A stretch of DNA of 64,000 bases, taken from NCBI GenBank assembly GCA_027625915.1, contig JANTQA010000042.1:880001-944000 (forward strand), written 5' to 3'. A program made the position numbers and the translations under genes. This DNA comes from Anaeramoeba flamelloides. Lineage: Eukaryota; Metamonada; Anaeramoebidae. Positions within the stretch are counted from its first letter, which is position 1. Every line of letters begins with the position of its first letter. The notes under the pieces were generated by a model. It did not search any database, was not told the DNA's origin, and saw only the letters and a list, made by a program, of their open reading frames with translations. Positions 47,501-59,100 of this stretch are shown piece by piece.

Positions 47501-50346
47501 ATTATTCTTTATTAAAAAATATCATCAAAATGTTTGTTGGAGTTGATCTTTATGAAACATTTTTTGAAGAAAAATTTTTACCGATATCAAAGGAATATTT
47601 TCGTTCAAAAAGTCAAAAATTAATAACAGAAAACCAATGTGGGCAATATTTATTTAAAGTAAATTTCCTTTTTTAAACTTTTTAATTTTAACCCAATTCA
47701 AATTCAAGCAAAAATTAAAATTATTTATTATTCATTATCTCAAATATATTAAAACTTTTTTTAAAAAATCGAGGAACACATGTTTTTAAAAGTGTTACAC
47801 ACACTGTTTAATTCATTTTTTAAAAGTATTATGAGTAACACTTTTTAACAATTTTGTTCTTCGCTTTATTAAAACAGCTAAATAATGCAGTTTTTATTTC
47901 AAAAAAAAATATTTTGATCAATTCAATACAAATTTTTTTAAATTCATGTTCAAAAGATTTATTACCAACTCTGCAAAATATTTGATAATAATAACTCGTG
48001 ATATATTTGTTTTTTTAAGTTTTGAAATTTACAATTTTTTTTTTTATTGAATGGAAGAGAGGTAATATCAAAAGATAGAATCACTCTTGTTTGTCAGAAA
48101 TACTAAAACTTATTTAGTAATTTTTATACATACATTATAACTTTGACAGTGTTATAAATCAAAAAGGGTAGTTTTTCAATAAATAATTGAGAAAGAATCT
48201 TAAAAAAGAAGACAAAAGAAAAGCAAGAAATTATTTTTATGGTTAAAAAGTTAAAAGCAAGAAATTATTTAAAAAATCAACAAGCAAAAACAAAAAATTG
48301 CCAAAAAATAAAGAAAAAAGGAAAAAAGTAAAAAAAAAGAAATTTAAAAAGGGTTTATAAGAATTAAATGGTAAAAAAAAAAAAAATAATACAATGCTAT
48401 CTTTTATTAAGAACACCCAAAATCATATCCATGATACCCATGGGTAATTTAATTTAATTTGATAATTGATCATGAAAGTTCATTTGAGGGGATAGTTGTG
48501 TAAATCACTGTAATTTCTTTTTGATCTCATTTTTTTTAAACCCTTTGAAAATTTTTTGCCTTTGCTTTTTCTTTTTTATTTTCAAGTTACCCATAATATC
48601 ATGTTTCAGTATCCTAGAATCAGCAAATAGCCACTTGATCTTTTTTCTTTGTCACTCCTCTTCCCAAGATAAAGAACTTTTAGCCAGGGAAAAAATGGAA
48701 AAAAAATAAATTTACATTATTTTTTCAAAAAAAAAAAAAATAATAACTAATCAATTAACCAACTAAAACTTTTAATATTAAAAAAAAAAAAATCAACAAA
48801 TAAAAAGGTAAGAAAGATCATTGCATCTGAATTATTAAACATTCGAAGGTTTCTCGAAGAATCAACGAAAGAAAAATTACTTGAATTAATATATCGAGAG
48901 TTTTTAAAAAAGCATTTAGATAATATTAAAACCATGGAAACGGGACCAATAGCCATGCTTCGAAAAAAGCAATTTGAAGAATTAAATTGTGTCTATACAT
49001 TATTCAAGGCAATTAAGGAAAATGAATGGTTACAAACGACATTTTCCGAGTATGTCTCTCAAAAGGGAAAACAAATCGTTTCCAAATTTGATACCAACAC
49101 AAAGGATGTACAAAATTATCATACAACACAGGAATTAATTTCACTTCGAAAAGATTGTATAACCTTTTTAACAAAAAGTTTTGAAAATGATAAAGAATTT
49201 AGCATTATAGTCGATAAGTGTTTTTTTAAATTCATTAATATTAGTTCACACGTTGCAAAAAATTTACCAAAATTCATGGATTATCAAATAAGATATTTGA
49301 AAAAAAAATCAAATGATGAAATTGAAAAAGTGTTTAATTACTTTTTGCAAATTTTTAAATTTACTGCAGAAAAAGACATTATTAAAAAATATTATGAATT
49401 TTATTTATCTAGAAGATTAGTTTCGAGTTATAATTTTGACGAGGAACTTGAAAAGCAAATTACAATGAAATTAAAAAACAATTCTTGGGCAAATTTCACC
49501 TTAAAAATGGAAGATATGATAAAAAATGTTCAAGTCTCGAAAGAACATTATCAAGAGTTTACGAATTATCAAAAAAGCATTATGAATAAAGAAAAGACCA
49601 TTGAATTTAAGCCATGGATATTAAAGCAAAGCATCTGGCCCGTATCTTCAAAGGCGAATTGCATATTGCCGCCAATTTTAAAAGAAAATATTGGGATTTT
49701 TGAAGAGTTCTATCAAAAGCAACACTCTGGTCATATTTTAAAATGGCAGCTAAACGTTGGCACAGCAGAAGTTTTATATAATAACGTCAATGGCCGATTC
49801 AAAAAAAATCAATTGATCGTTTCGCCCTACCAACTAATTGTAATTCTGCAATTTAATACATTAACAGAAGAAGAGAAGCCAATAATTAAATTTGGAACAT
49901 TGCTTGAGAATACAGGTATTTCAAAGGATACAATGATCGGCGTTATTGCAACTTTGTGCTCAAAAAAGCATCCCATTTTGAAGCCTACAAACAGAATAAA
50001 TTTTAAAGAAATAAAAAATCAAGATACTTTTACAATAAACGAAAAAGTACAATTAAAGCAAAGAAGAATTAAATTGGTTAAGATTTCTCAAAATTATGTA
50101 GAAACAGATAAAAAGGTGAACATGCATTGGGTCAGAAAGGAAAGAGAAGTTTTAATTGAATCAATGATAATGAAAGTAATGAAAAGCAGGAAAGTATTCA
50201 AACACCAGGAATTGATTATACAGCTAACTAAATTGGTACAAGATAAGTTTATACCATCAATTACAATGATCGACCAAAGGATTAGAAATTTGATAGATCG
50301 TGAATATTTAGAAAAAAATGGTAATGAATATAAATATTTAGCTTAA
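41597..50346 (+). CDS. Cullin, CUL3/CUL4-like ubiquitin-ligase scaffold (3 exons)
   Basis: Model: join of 41597-41884, 47329-47658 and 48808-50346; introns 5444 and 1149 nt, all phase 0; 718 residues. An in-frame TAG lies three codons before the ATG. Exon 1 has the N-terminal cullin repeat (ITFYDLYSSIYSHI, ETFNKSWKRH). The exon 1/2 join (QVFIIL/VERYCIPNKLEGLY) and exon 2/3 join (GQYLFK/VRKIIASE) align with human CUL3 without gaps. Further on come FTAEKDIIKKYYEFYLSRRL, the cullin-homology part (FKPWILKQSIWPV, YQKQHSGHILKWQ), the NEDD8 site context MIMKVMKSRKVFKHQEL (acceptor Lys about 665) and the winged-helix end (LIDREYLEKNGNEYKYLA). It should assemble an E3 ligase with an RBX RING protein at its C-terminus and an adaptor at its N-terminus. 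CUL3 versus CUL4 cannot be settled by eye; the N-terminal match is slightly closer to CUL3, which recruits BTB adaptors. Confidence 0.92.
42033..42308 (-). CDS. Possible small membrane protein inside cullin intron
   Basis: Antisense frame of 91 residues starting MVLFCVFSLLLLFLMILLSI, a strong membrane helix, followed by a soluble tail (RLLQKQQNASEQKEFKHDPS and onward). Composition is less AT-rich than surroundings. The same frame is open upstream to about 42350 behind a possible acceptor (AAAATTAG), so it could also be a last exon. No family recognised; may be chance or a stranded fragment. Confidence 0.3.
   Translation of the reverse strand: MVLFCVFSLLLLFLMILLSIAFLFCYMRLLQKQQNASEQKEFKHDPSSGKNHQSSCWVFLFKKTIILFELEKFFDVSNCYDHLQNARKCCS
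42945..43716. mobile_element. 772-bp TTAA-bounded element
   Basis: Flanked by TTAA (42941-42944, 43717-43720). Tips GGGGTACACACCACTC and, reverse-complemented from the right, GGGGGTAGATTGTGG are related but imperfect. The corresponding point of the 17.5-kb copy of the host element is a single TTAA (17713-17716). No coding frame. Confidence 0.7.
43846..44016. mobile_element. Short TTAA-bounded MITE, copy 2
   Basis: 171 bp between TTAA 43842-43845 and TTAA 44017-44020. Tips GGGACTAATCTCTATTA and AATAGAGACTAGTCCC are nearly perfect inverted repeats. Confidence 0.75.
45712..46765 (-). mobile_element. LINE fragment, C-terminus of ORF2
   Basis: On the minus strand, broken frames between 46765 and 45833 read KRKANFIKKLKHLNLDHLAK, then ENWKLEKYLKISHFPENFKE, then KLYPCCNKKINDIENFIWDC followed by EKYERTRKHW. 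The last block is the zinc-binding segment after the RT domain of non-LTR elements. A stop and at least one frameshift separate the blocks. RT catalytic motifs are not included, so this is a severely 5'-truncated copy. The 3' end has no obvious poly-A tail. It splits a dispersed repeat whose unbroken copy is at 55420-55930. Confidence 0.65.
47659..48807 (+). other. Intron 2 of the cullin gene
   Basis: 1149 nt, donor AAA/GTAAAT and acceptor TAAAAAG. It is AT-rich, with poly-A tracts immediately before the acceptor. The frame at 48521-48709 is F/L-rich and unsupported. Confidence 0.75.
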
Positions 50347-52676
50347 TTTCGATAATATTTTATTGATATTATTAATGATTATTTTCAGTCAATCTTTATT
50401 TTTTTTTTTTTTTTTTGATTCTATTTTATTTATAGTTTTGTTGGTTTATGAATTTTTTATATTTATTTATTTTTTAAAAAATATATCAATATTCCAAACC
50501 ATTTATTTTTTTTGTAATTTATTTTTATTTCTTTTTATTTATTTTGTTGAATTAGGAATATGATTGGAATTTTTTTTTTTTTTATTATAATTAGGAAAAC
50601 ATCAATTTAAATGATATATCAGAAATATTTTTGAATCAAAATATAAATAGGGATTTAGGTGCCCTTTTTTTGAAGTGAATTTATTAAATTGTTTTTTCTA
50701 TTGTATACATTAGTGATTTTTTAGTAAAAAATAATAAACCCCATATCATTCAAAGGCCTTAGCCAAAAATGAAAAATTCAATTTTTTTTAAGAATCAACC
50801 AAACATGCGATTGCTTAAAAATATGAGAAATAATAAACTTCAGATTAGAGTTGATATTCATAAAAGAAATATCTGAATAAAATTTTAAATTTTTGAAAAA
50901 AATAAAATCTAAAAAATGTTTAGATGTCTTTCATTGGAACGTCTTGTTCAAATTTTCACAATATCCTGAGGAAATTAAAAATTATTCACATAAGAATTTT
51001 TTAATAGTTAATGCACTGATTTTTAAAAGATTTTATCTGTTTACAATTTTCTACAAGTTAATTTGTATTTTCAGAGATTTTTTTTTTTTTAAGAAATTGA
51101 AAATTTAAATAAAAAAAAAAAAACGGAAACTAAAATACCAAAAAAGAAAAGAAAAAATTGGAAGAAATTAGAAATAATATAAAAAGAAAAAATTTTCCTA
51201 AATGAGAAAAAATGATAAGATTTAAAAAATTGAAGATTTATTCTGAATACGATATTGGATAAAATTCATAAATTTTTTTATATTTATTGAATAAAACTGG
51301 GAGACTTTAACTGAAAGGTGTTTATTTTAGATAGCCAGTTATGTGTTAAAGGGAACACCTTCAACCATAATATGAAGTTCAGGGTAATTGATTCCACCAT
51401 AACCAAATTATTTCTTTTTTTTTTACCATTTTCTCAAAAAGTCACACGAGTGTAATTTTATTTAGTGTAATGTGTTATTGTTCTTAGAATCAACTAATTT
51501 TGTGAAGAAATAATCTGGTTGATTTTTATCTTTTTAAACTATTAAAAAAGGAGCTCGTCTGGAGGGATTAGGAGCAAAATCAATTAAAATTTATGGGAAA
51601 AAAAAAAACGATTCTTGAGAGTGTTTTCCAACTCTAACTATGCCCAATAAAAACTCTAATTCAAATCACTGATTCAATTAATAACACAGAATGTCGTGGA
51701 TTACCAATTTTTTCCAGAATTTAAAAGAATTGAGTAAAATCAAAGATTTAACTCATTTTTTAACTTTTTTAAAAACATAAAGCTGTTTTTTTTTTTAAAA
51801 AATTAAATAGAAATTATTGATTTTTTTTATATAATTTCTAAAATTACAAAAAAAAACGTAACAATAAATTTTTATAATTCAAAAGAATAGAGTAAAAGTA
51901 AAGATTCTACTCTAAAATTTTACAAATTAGAAAACCAAACAACATTTTTTTTTATTAATTTCTGGATATTTTCATTGTTAATCTCAAATTTAAAAAAGCC
52001 TAATAATACAAAGGTTAAATTTTAGCACTCGCTCTTTTATGATAAAGAAAATAATAATACTATTAATATTTTTATTTGATTTTTTTTTTTAATCTTAATT
52101 AGAATCTTTTTTTTTTATTAATTGTTTTGAATAAAAAATAATATAAGCACAATAACATTTTTAATTTACTTTAAGTTATTAATTCTAATAATATTTAAAG
52201 ACAAATCTTTCCAGTTTTCAAATCTTTAATATTTTGAACAAATATTTTTTTATATAGTGATTTTTATTTTATGTAATATTATTTTCAATATTTTTTTTGG
52301 GGTGTATTTTTATTGAGGAACTTTAATGATGTTAATAATTGATTTGATGTTATTGGTTATGCTTTTCAAAATAAAATTTGACTTCAACATTTTAAAAATA
52401 TTTCAATTCTTTTTGAATTTTTTGTAAAAACAAACAACAAAAAGATGTTGTATCAGAAAATTAACCAAATATAGGAATATCCAATAAAAACCTTATTTTT
52501 TTAATAAAAAATAAAAAAATTGGGTAACTTCTTAAAAAAGTTCTTTCAAAATATTTTTAAAAGCGCTTCTCAAAGCTGTATTATTGGCCTAAATGTAGTA
52601 GTGAGGTTAGCACTTTATCAAACTAATTTTCCAAACTTTTTTAAAATCGACCTACAATCAATATAAAATATTTCTA
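50347..52676. other. Intergenic, no gene seen
   Basis: AT-rich, poly-T. Near 51716-51930 it holds short palindromic text (AAAAGAATTGAGTAAAAT) of the same group as 4690 and 13800. The frame at 50893-51108 has a short slightly less AT-rich start (KKCLDVFHWNVLFKF) but nothing recognisable. Confidence 0.45.
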
Positions 52677-52871
52677 CAGTCAGTTTCACTTTTAATGCAC
52701 AAACTTTCAACGAAATTTGAAGAACAAAAAAATCTGAAATTAAGTCCCAAAATTTGGTATTTTTTTTTTACAAACTAATTTACTCGAATTTGAGTTCTGT
52801 TCATTAATTTGAGATTTTTTTTATGTCTTAAATTTCGTTGAATGTTTGTGCCTTAAAAGTGGAACTGACTG
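52677..52871. mobile_element. Tc1-like palindromic MITE, copy 6
   Basis: 195 bp, CAGTCAGTTTCACTTTTAA to GTGGAACTGACTG, flanked by TA (52675-52676, 52872-52873). Well preserved tips. Confidence 0.8.
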
Positions 52872-54088
52872 TATTTCAAACACACTTTTTTATTTGGTTT
52901 AATGTTCCATTTTTGTTTACTGATAGAAATAACAATTTATTCAATTTACAAGACATTCTTTAGTACTATTTGCTTCAAAATAAATGGAACAAATTTTTTC
53001 TTCAGCTTTCCAAAATAAGATTGTATTAAATTATATAACATTTCAAATGTTTAATTCTTAAAAATTAGCTTTAATTATTTATTTTCCTTTTAGAATTGGG
53101 AACTTTGATGGTTTGATTTTAAATCTTTGGGATTGTTTTTTTTTGGAAAGCGGAATGTTTATTTTGGATCTTTTTATTATTCAATTACAGTATTTATTTG
53201 AACCTTAAATGACCTTTTGTTCCTCCACCTTCACATAAAAATTTTAAAGAATAAATCCCTCTATTTTTAAAAATAATTCACAAAAAGTTGTTTTTTTTAT
53301 TATCATTTACTTGGTTTAAAACACAAACAAGAAAACCTGAGCATACTCACCCATGAGACAGTGTACTTTATTGTGAGTAGATTTGGTTAAATATAAATTC
53401 TTCCAATAAAAGCTGGGGTTGGTATTTAGGATGGCTTTGTTCTTGACCAGGTATTTTTGTAACAATTTTTATGGAAATTTTATTGTTAATATTTTTGTGG
53501 CAAAAGGCACCTTTTTTAAACATAAAAAAATATTCAACAGTGCAAACAAAAGGAGAAAAACCAAGTTTTTAATCGAACATTGGAATTAACCATAAAGATT
53601 GAATATTTTGAAAGATTTGAAGAATAATAAAATTTAAAATCCCCTAAAAGAATTGTTCGGAACCTTACTCGAAAAATTTAACGTATCTGGGAATTTGTAA
53701 TGTTATTTTTCAAAAGGACTTCTTTTGGGTATGTTTTTAGTGATCAAGTAATATTTAAATTGTGGGTTAAAAAGAAAAAAAATTGAATAAAAGAAAAAGT
53801 ATTTTTTGTTGTACTTTTTTTTCTTTTGTTTTTATTTAACAATTATTTGTTAAACTGGAAAGAATTGAGTTTTGTTGTTTGTTTCTTTTTTTTAAAATAA
53901 CAAAACAATAATTATTTCTTTGTGATCTCATCAATAAAAAAATTTGAAAGGAAGAAATACCAAAAAAAAGCGTTTAATGACATGAAACAGTAATACCGAA
54001 TCAACTTTTAATGTTTTATGTTCTTTTTAAGACTAAACAACATAATACCAATTTTTTTTGTTTGTTGAGTCGCAGAACAACATAAGAA
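52872..54088. other. Intergenic, diverged piece of the 1.9-kb repeat
   Basis: About 52970-53260 follows 61235-61320 and 61780-61890 (TTTCCAAAATAAGA, TTAGAATTGGGAAC, GGAAAGCGGAATG, CAATTACAGTA) and is an old fragment of the 1.9-kb family. The rest shows no gene. Confidence 0.45.
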
Positions 54089-54415
54089 TTAATAAACACC
54101 ATTGTTTGTTTGAAAATTTAGTTTGGTTAAGATCCCAAAAACTACGAGTAGTGCCACTAGTAACAGAAAAAAATAGAAGCAATTCTTTAAATGGTAACTT
54201 TGAAATTTATCTGCGACCAGACCATGGTTCTCAGTAGCAAGGGTGATTGTTGTATCAATTTTTTCGTTGTGCAGTGTCTGTATTTCGTCCACAAGATCAT
54301 TTTTTTCATTTTCAAGTTCAGCCTGGTACTCTTTGAGTAATTCTTCAGAATTTTTAATAAAATCAAGAGCCTCTTTTTTAGTTAATTGTTCAGAATTAAA
54401 AGTCTTTTCTGACAT
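54089..54415 (-). CDS. Small tail-anchored coiled-coil membrane protein
   Basis: Intronless frame of 108 residues from ATG (54415) to TAA. Residues ~8-55 are charged and heptad-like (KKEALDFIKNSEELLKEYQA, ENEKNDLVDEIQTLHNEK), predicting a coiled coil. Residues ~79-97 form one hydrophobic helix (CFYFFLLLVALLVVFGIL), followed by an 11-residue tail. This is the layout of tail-anchored proteins such as SNARE-like or organelle-tether proteins, but no SNARE zero-layer pattern or other family signature is evident. Composition is less AT-rich than neighbours, supporting a real gene. Function unknown. Confidence 0.6.
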   Translation of the reverse strand: MSEKTFNSEQLTKKEALDFIKNSEELLKEYQAELENEKNDLVDEIQTLHNEKIDTTITLATENHGLVADKFQSYHLKNCFYFFLLLVALLVVFGILTKLNFQTNNGVY

Positions 54416-54804
54416 ATTTTTTTTGAAAAACAAGAAAAAATGAAAACATTAAAGAATTTTCTCCAATTTTATCTGTATTTTTGAGACAAAATAAGAAGAC
54501 TTTACAAAATAAACTATTTCTTATCAGAATGTGGATAAACAAAAAAAGATCTTGAAATAGACAAATATTTTGTAATAGTATTTTTGTTCAAAAATTAAAT
54601 ACCATTTTGTATTTATTTTATCAATTTTGATCAAAAAGTCAGAACTTTTCTGAAAAAAATAAAATATTATTAATTTCAAGGATCTTTTGGTTCTATTTAA
54701 AAATATCTCAATTTTAAGTTCAATAGACAAAAATAGATCAAACAAAAGTAAAATTATGTTTAATTTTGGAGCAAAATTGTTGTTGTAAAATATTATTAGT
54801 TTAA

Positions 54805-54980
54805 GGGAATAGTCTATATTATTTTTTTTTTTTGACCAATTTATAAATAAAGATTCCTTATATCGAAATATGTTTAATATTGAAAATAAACAGGGGATTT
54901 TGAATCAAAGTAATTGGAAAAAAATTTTCGCAATCTCTTTTAAATTTAGCTAAATAAAATTAATAGAGATTAGTCCAAAG
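54805..54980. mobile_element. Short TTAA-bounded MITE, copy 3 (inverted)
   Basis: Starts after TTAA 54801-54804 with GGGAATAGTCTATATTA; the middle reads TTTAATATTGAAAATAAACAG, the complement of the other copies. The right TTAA is lost. Confidence 0.6.
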
Positions 54981-55419
54981 GATTTACCGTAACTTACCAA
55001 TGAAAAAAAATTTATCTATGTAACTTTTAAGTATCAATCTACATTTGTATATATATTATCAAGCATAGTTATTTCAAAGTACAATTAAATATCTTTTAAT
55101 TAAACGAAAAAACAAAAAAAGTCCAAGATATCAAAAATTTAATTACAAATAAAAAATTGTTGTCTTTTTGATTTTTCAATTTATTCAATCTAAAAATTTA
55201 TTTTTTTTTGTTTTCTTTTTAACAAAAAAAGATTTCCCCGGAGAACCCTTGTTAAAGTACAAAGTAGTAATCCAATTTTTGCTCAAATATTTTTTAAAAA
55301 ATCAAAAAGAAACAAAAAAAGAAAAAATGGAAAAAAATGGTTTTTATTGTTTTAACAGACTTTTTAAAAATATAAAATTATTCCAAACCATCTGAACCCC
55401 AATTAATTATTTCAAATTA

Positions 55420-55930
55420 ACAAAAAAATTCAATTTTTAAATAAAATTGTCCTATTTAATCAATTCTAAAAGAAATACCAAATTATAATTATTTACTAAT
55501 TGAAATGTTAACTATTGTTTATAAATTATAATACTCACAAAACAAAAAATAAATAATTGTCAATACTAATAAATTAATAGTGTATTAAAAATTTTTGAAA
55601 TGAGCAAAATAAAAAAAATTTATTTGTTAAATATCAGAAAATTCCGTTAATAATTATTGATTGATCAAATTGTCAGACACTTCCAACGAATTGTGTTTGA
55701 GTTCTTCTATTTTGAAGAACCCAACTTTAATCATCATATCAATTCATTCCAAAAAAATTTGAACGAAGGAAAACATATTAGTTAATTCAAAAATTTCAAA
55801 CGAAAACAAAAACTAAATTATCAAAAAATGATTTTTATATTTTTCAAAAAACAAAATTATTGAAAAATTTTAATAGAATTGTATTATTGTGATTCTTTAA
55901 ACTGTTTTAAATGTATCCAAATATTTGGAA
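55420..55930. repeat. Dispersed repeat, uninterrupted copy
   Basis: TTTAATCAATTCTAAAAGAA through TTTGGAATTTCGTTTA; the same order occurs at 45535-45710 plus 46725-47040, and in part at 38960-39390. No terminal repeats or coding frame evident. Useful as the pre-insertion reference for the LINE fragment. Confidence 0.6.
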
Positions 55931-56135
55931 TTTCGTTTACTTTGAAGATTAATTAAAATTTCTAGCAAAATAAATATAAAAAATAAATTCAAAAGAACAA
56001 AAAACAAATTTATTTAAAATATACATACATACGTGCATATATAAATTATTAAGAATAAATAAAATAAAGAAAAAAACAATAAATGAAAAAAATAAAAAAA
56101 AAAAAAATAAAAAATAAGAAAAGTAAAGTAAAATT

Positions 56136-59100
56136 TTAATCTTCGTCACCCATTCCTATATTTAGTGGTTTAAATTGTTTTCTACTAATTCTTTCATTAC
56201 CCCTTTTATCTTTTATTAATTCTATATCCGAATCGATTAAATCTTCACCAATGGATTCCGAAATGGATTCTGAAAGTGAGGAAGAACCTGAACTTGAATG
56301 TTTCATATTTGTGTTACTATTTTTCATTAATTCATCATTATTTAAATTCTCAACGTTATCACTATCATCATTGTCGATGGTGCTTGAATTTTTCTTTAAA
56401 TTATTCATTTTGAGTAACTTTTTCATTTGCATTTTTTGATTGACTGTCCCTAAAATAAAAATTGTATCCAAGGGATAAATGGGAGTTTTGGCGGTAGGAT
56501 TTGTTATTAGATAAGAATTAGGAGCATAAAAGGGAATTTTATCAATTTTGGGATCAAATTCTTGATTTGTTTTGGTGTTTTTAATAACTGTTTTTAAATA
56601 ATCAATATTTCGATAAATTGCTACTGGTATCATTTGGTTATTTTTTTTTAAAAATTGTTTTAATAATTGCTCCCATAAAATATATTCAGTATAGGAATTT
56701 TTTTTTTTTTTTAATCCAAAGTAATTAGCTGGCATTTTGATTGAAAATAGGATCGATTCATTATCATCGTTATTAAAATTATGATTGGTACGATATTTAT
56801 GATAATTAATATTATTTAATCTATTAATTTTTTGAGGATGTAACTTTCCAAAAATTAATTTCATTGCAGCATGGAGAACATCTGGTGCTGTTAGGGCTAA
56901 TGAAAACATTGTTTCTATTATTGCGGGTAAAAAAAACAGAACTTGAAAAAAAAATTAGGGTTTAATTGGTAAGACGATCTAATATTTTCCTCAGTTGGTG
57001 CTTTAAGAAAACTTAAAAAGTTTGATGATTTGCTCTGATCATTCGGATTCTTTTTTTGATCCTTTTTGCTTTGCCTTTTTTTGCTTTGCCTTTTACCATC
57101 GGAGTCATTATCATTATCACCTTCATTATTTTTATTACCCTTTCTCTTCGATTTAGATTTGTTACTGAGTTGCGATCTTGATTTTTGGTTCCAATTGGTA
57201 AAAAATCTTAAATTTTGAGGATGTATAATTTCAGAAATAATGAGCGCATTGATTTGGGAAAATCTTAAGGATCTTACCTTAAATACTATCTGAGAATCAA
57301 CATATAATTCCCCCATATCAATATCTGTGGACAATTTGGTAACATTATTTGGGGAATTCACAAATATAATTTGCTTGGCATATTGAATTCGAATTTGTTT
57401 AAGATCATTGATATTTTCAAAATTACCAAAATAAACATAGACCTTTGTAAAATAGCTTAAATCTTCCCATTCTTCATCAGTCATTTCTTGAGTTAGAATT
57501 ACAATAGGTATTTCGTTTCCAAAATCCCTGGAGCGGATTGGTGAAATTAAATCATAAAGGGAGGAGTTATTACAGCCCGTAATGATAACATGATTTTTCA
57601 TATTAGTTAAATTTTGTGGATCTATTGCATTTTCATAATTTTGCTTTTTATTGCGCGTGAAATATAAATCTTTAACAATTTTTTCAAAATTGTTTCTCTT
57701 TCTTTGGTTTTTTTTCTTGATCTTTCTCCATTTGATTCGAATAATTAGATTGACGATTCTGATAATTGCTGTTTTTGTTTTTATTTAAACTATGGAATAA
57801 ATCTTCACTTTCATCATCAGAATCATCAAAAATTTCCTTTTCTTGTTTTCTAAAATTTTGTTCGATTATATACTTGGGATTTATTTCGTCGTCCCACTGT
57901 CTCAATTCCTGAATAATAGCTTGTGGCGAGGGCGCAATAATAACCAAGCGAGTATGTTCACCAACGGATTTTGTTTTTGTGTTAAACTGTATTTCAAAAT
58001 GATATTCGTTATTATTGATCTCGTGGTCATTGGCATTCTTGTTAAAGCCATCCGATTCGGTAACAATGCCTATCACCAACATATGATTTCGAGTTTCAGA
58101 ATAAATAGTTTTTACGATTTCGCGGAAAGATTTCCCCTTTAATTTGTTAGGAATTAAAACACAATACATGTTCTGTAGGGCTCCCCTTAAATATTCCTTT
58201 TTCCAGATTGGGTCTTTATTTGTTTGCTTAAAAGTGGTCGGCGAAACCAAATTGGAGACAAAAGTTGAAAATCCTGGGATAGATGAATTTCTTCCAAGTA
58301 TAAAGAATTTTGTTTGATTAATCGAAAATGGGAAATCTAAATTAAATTTTTCGAGCTTTGTGATTGTATCTTGAGATAATGTTTGAATATAAATTGGCAC
58401 TTCTGAATTCTGATCAATCACAGATAAGACCCTCATTATATTTTTTAAATCGGATTGCTTTTTTGTAACACTAAATTTGTCAACAAAAACAAAAACACCA
58501 ACGCACGTTGAAATAGATGACTTTTTCAAATCATCCAAATCAAGAGGATTCCCTAATAGCCAGAAAACTTTTGATTTGAATTTTGGGTGTTGGAGAAAAA
58601 ATCTTAATTCTTGACTTGGTGGATTTCGATTTAAGATTAATATCTGTGTTTTATCGTCGGAGCGATCAAAAAAGGAATCACAAAATGTGTACAATGTAGA
58701 CAATCTAATTTCACCACATAAGATAACATGCCGTTTATCTCCAGTGGAAGTATATGAAGATAACATCAAGGTATTGGTTAATAATCCCATTAATTTACCC
58801 AACTCGATTGGTACAACGACAATTGTGAAAAAGATTACAAAGACCATCAGATATCGCCCTAATGTTGAAAATGGTTTGAAATCTCCATACCCTACAGTCG
58901 TGCAGGTGACAATCATAAAATAAAATGATTCAGAGATGCTCATAAATGGCGCACCTAATGGGTACCCATATTTGTTTTCAATGAATCTATAAAAGACAGA
59001 GCATATTATTAATATGTTAATGATATATAAAAAAATTGCTACAATTTGTTTTTTGATTTCTATTATGTTTTTTTATTTTTTTTTATTTTTTTATTTTTTG

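Noticed and set aside
7870-56136. Idea that stop codons double as a TAAA polyadenylation signal, as reported for Trichomonas
   Set aside because: Only about half of the gene ends read TAAA; in DNA this AT-rich that is not informative.
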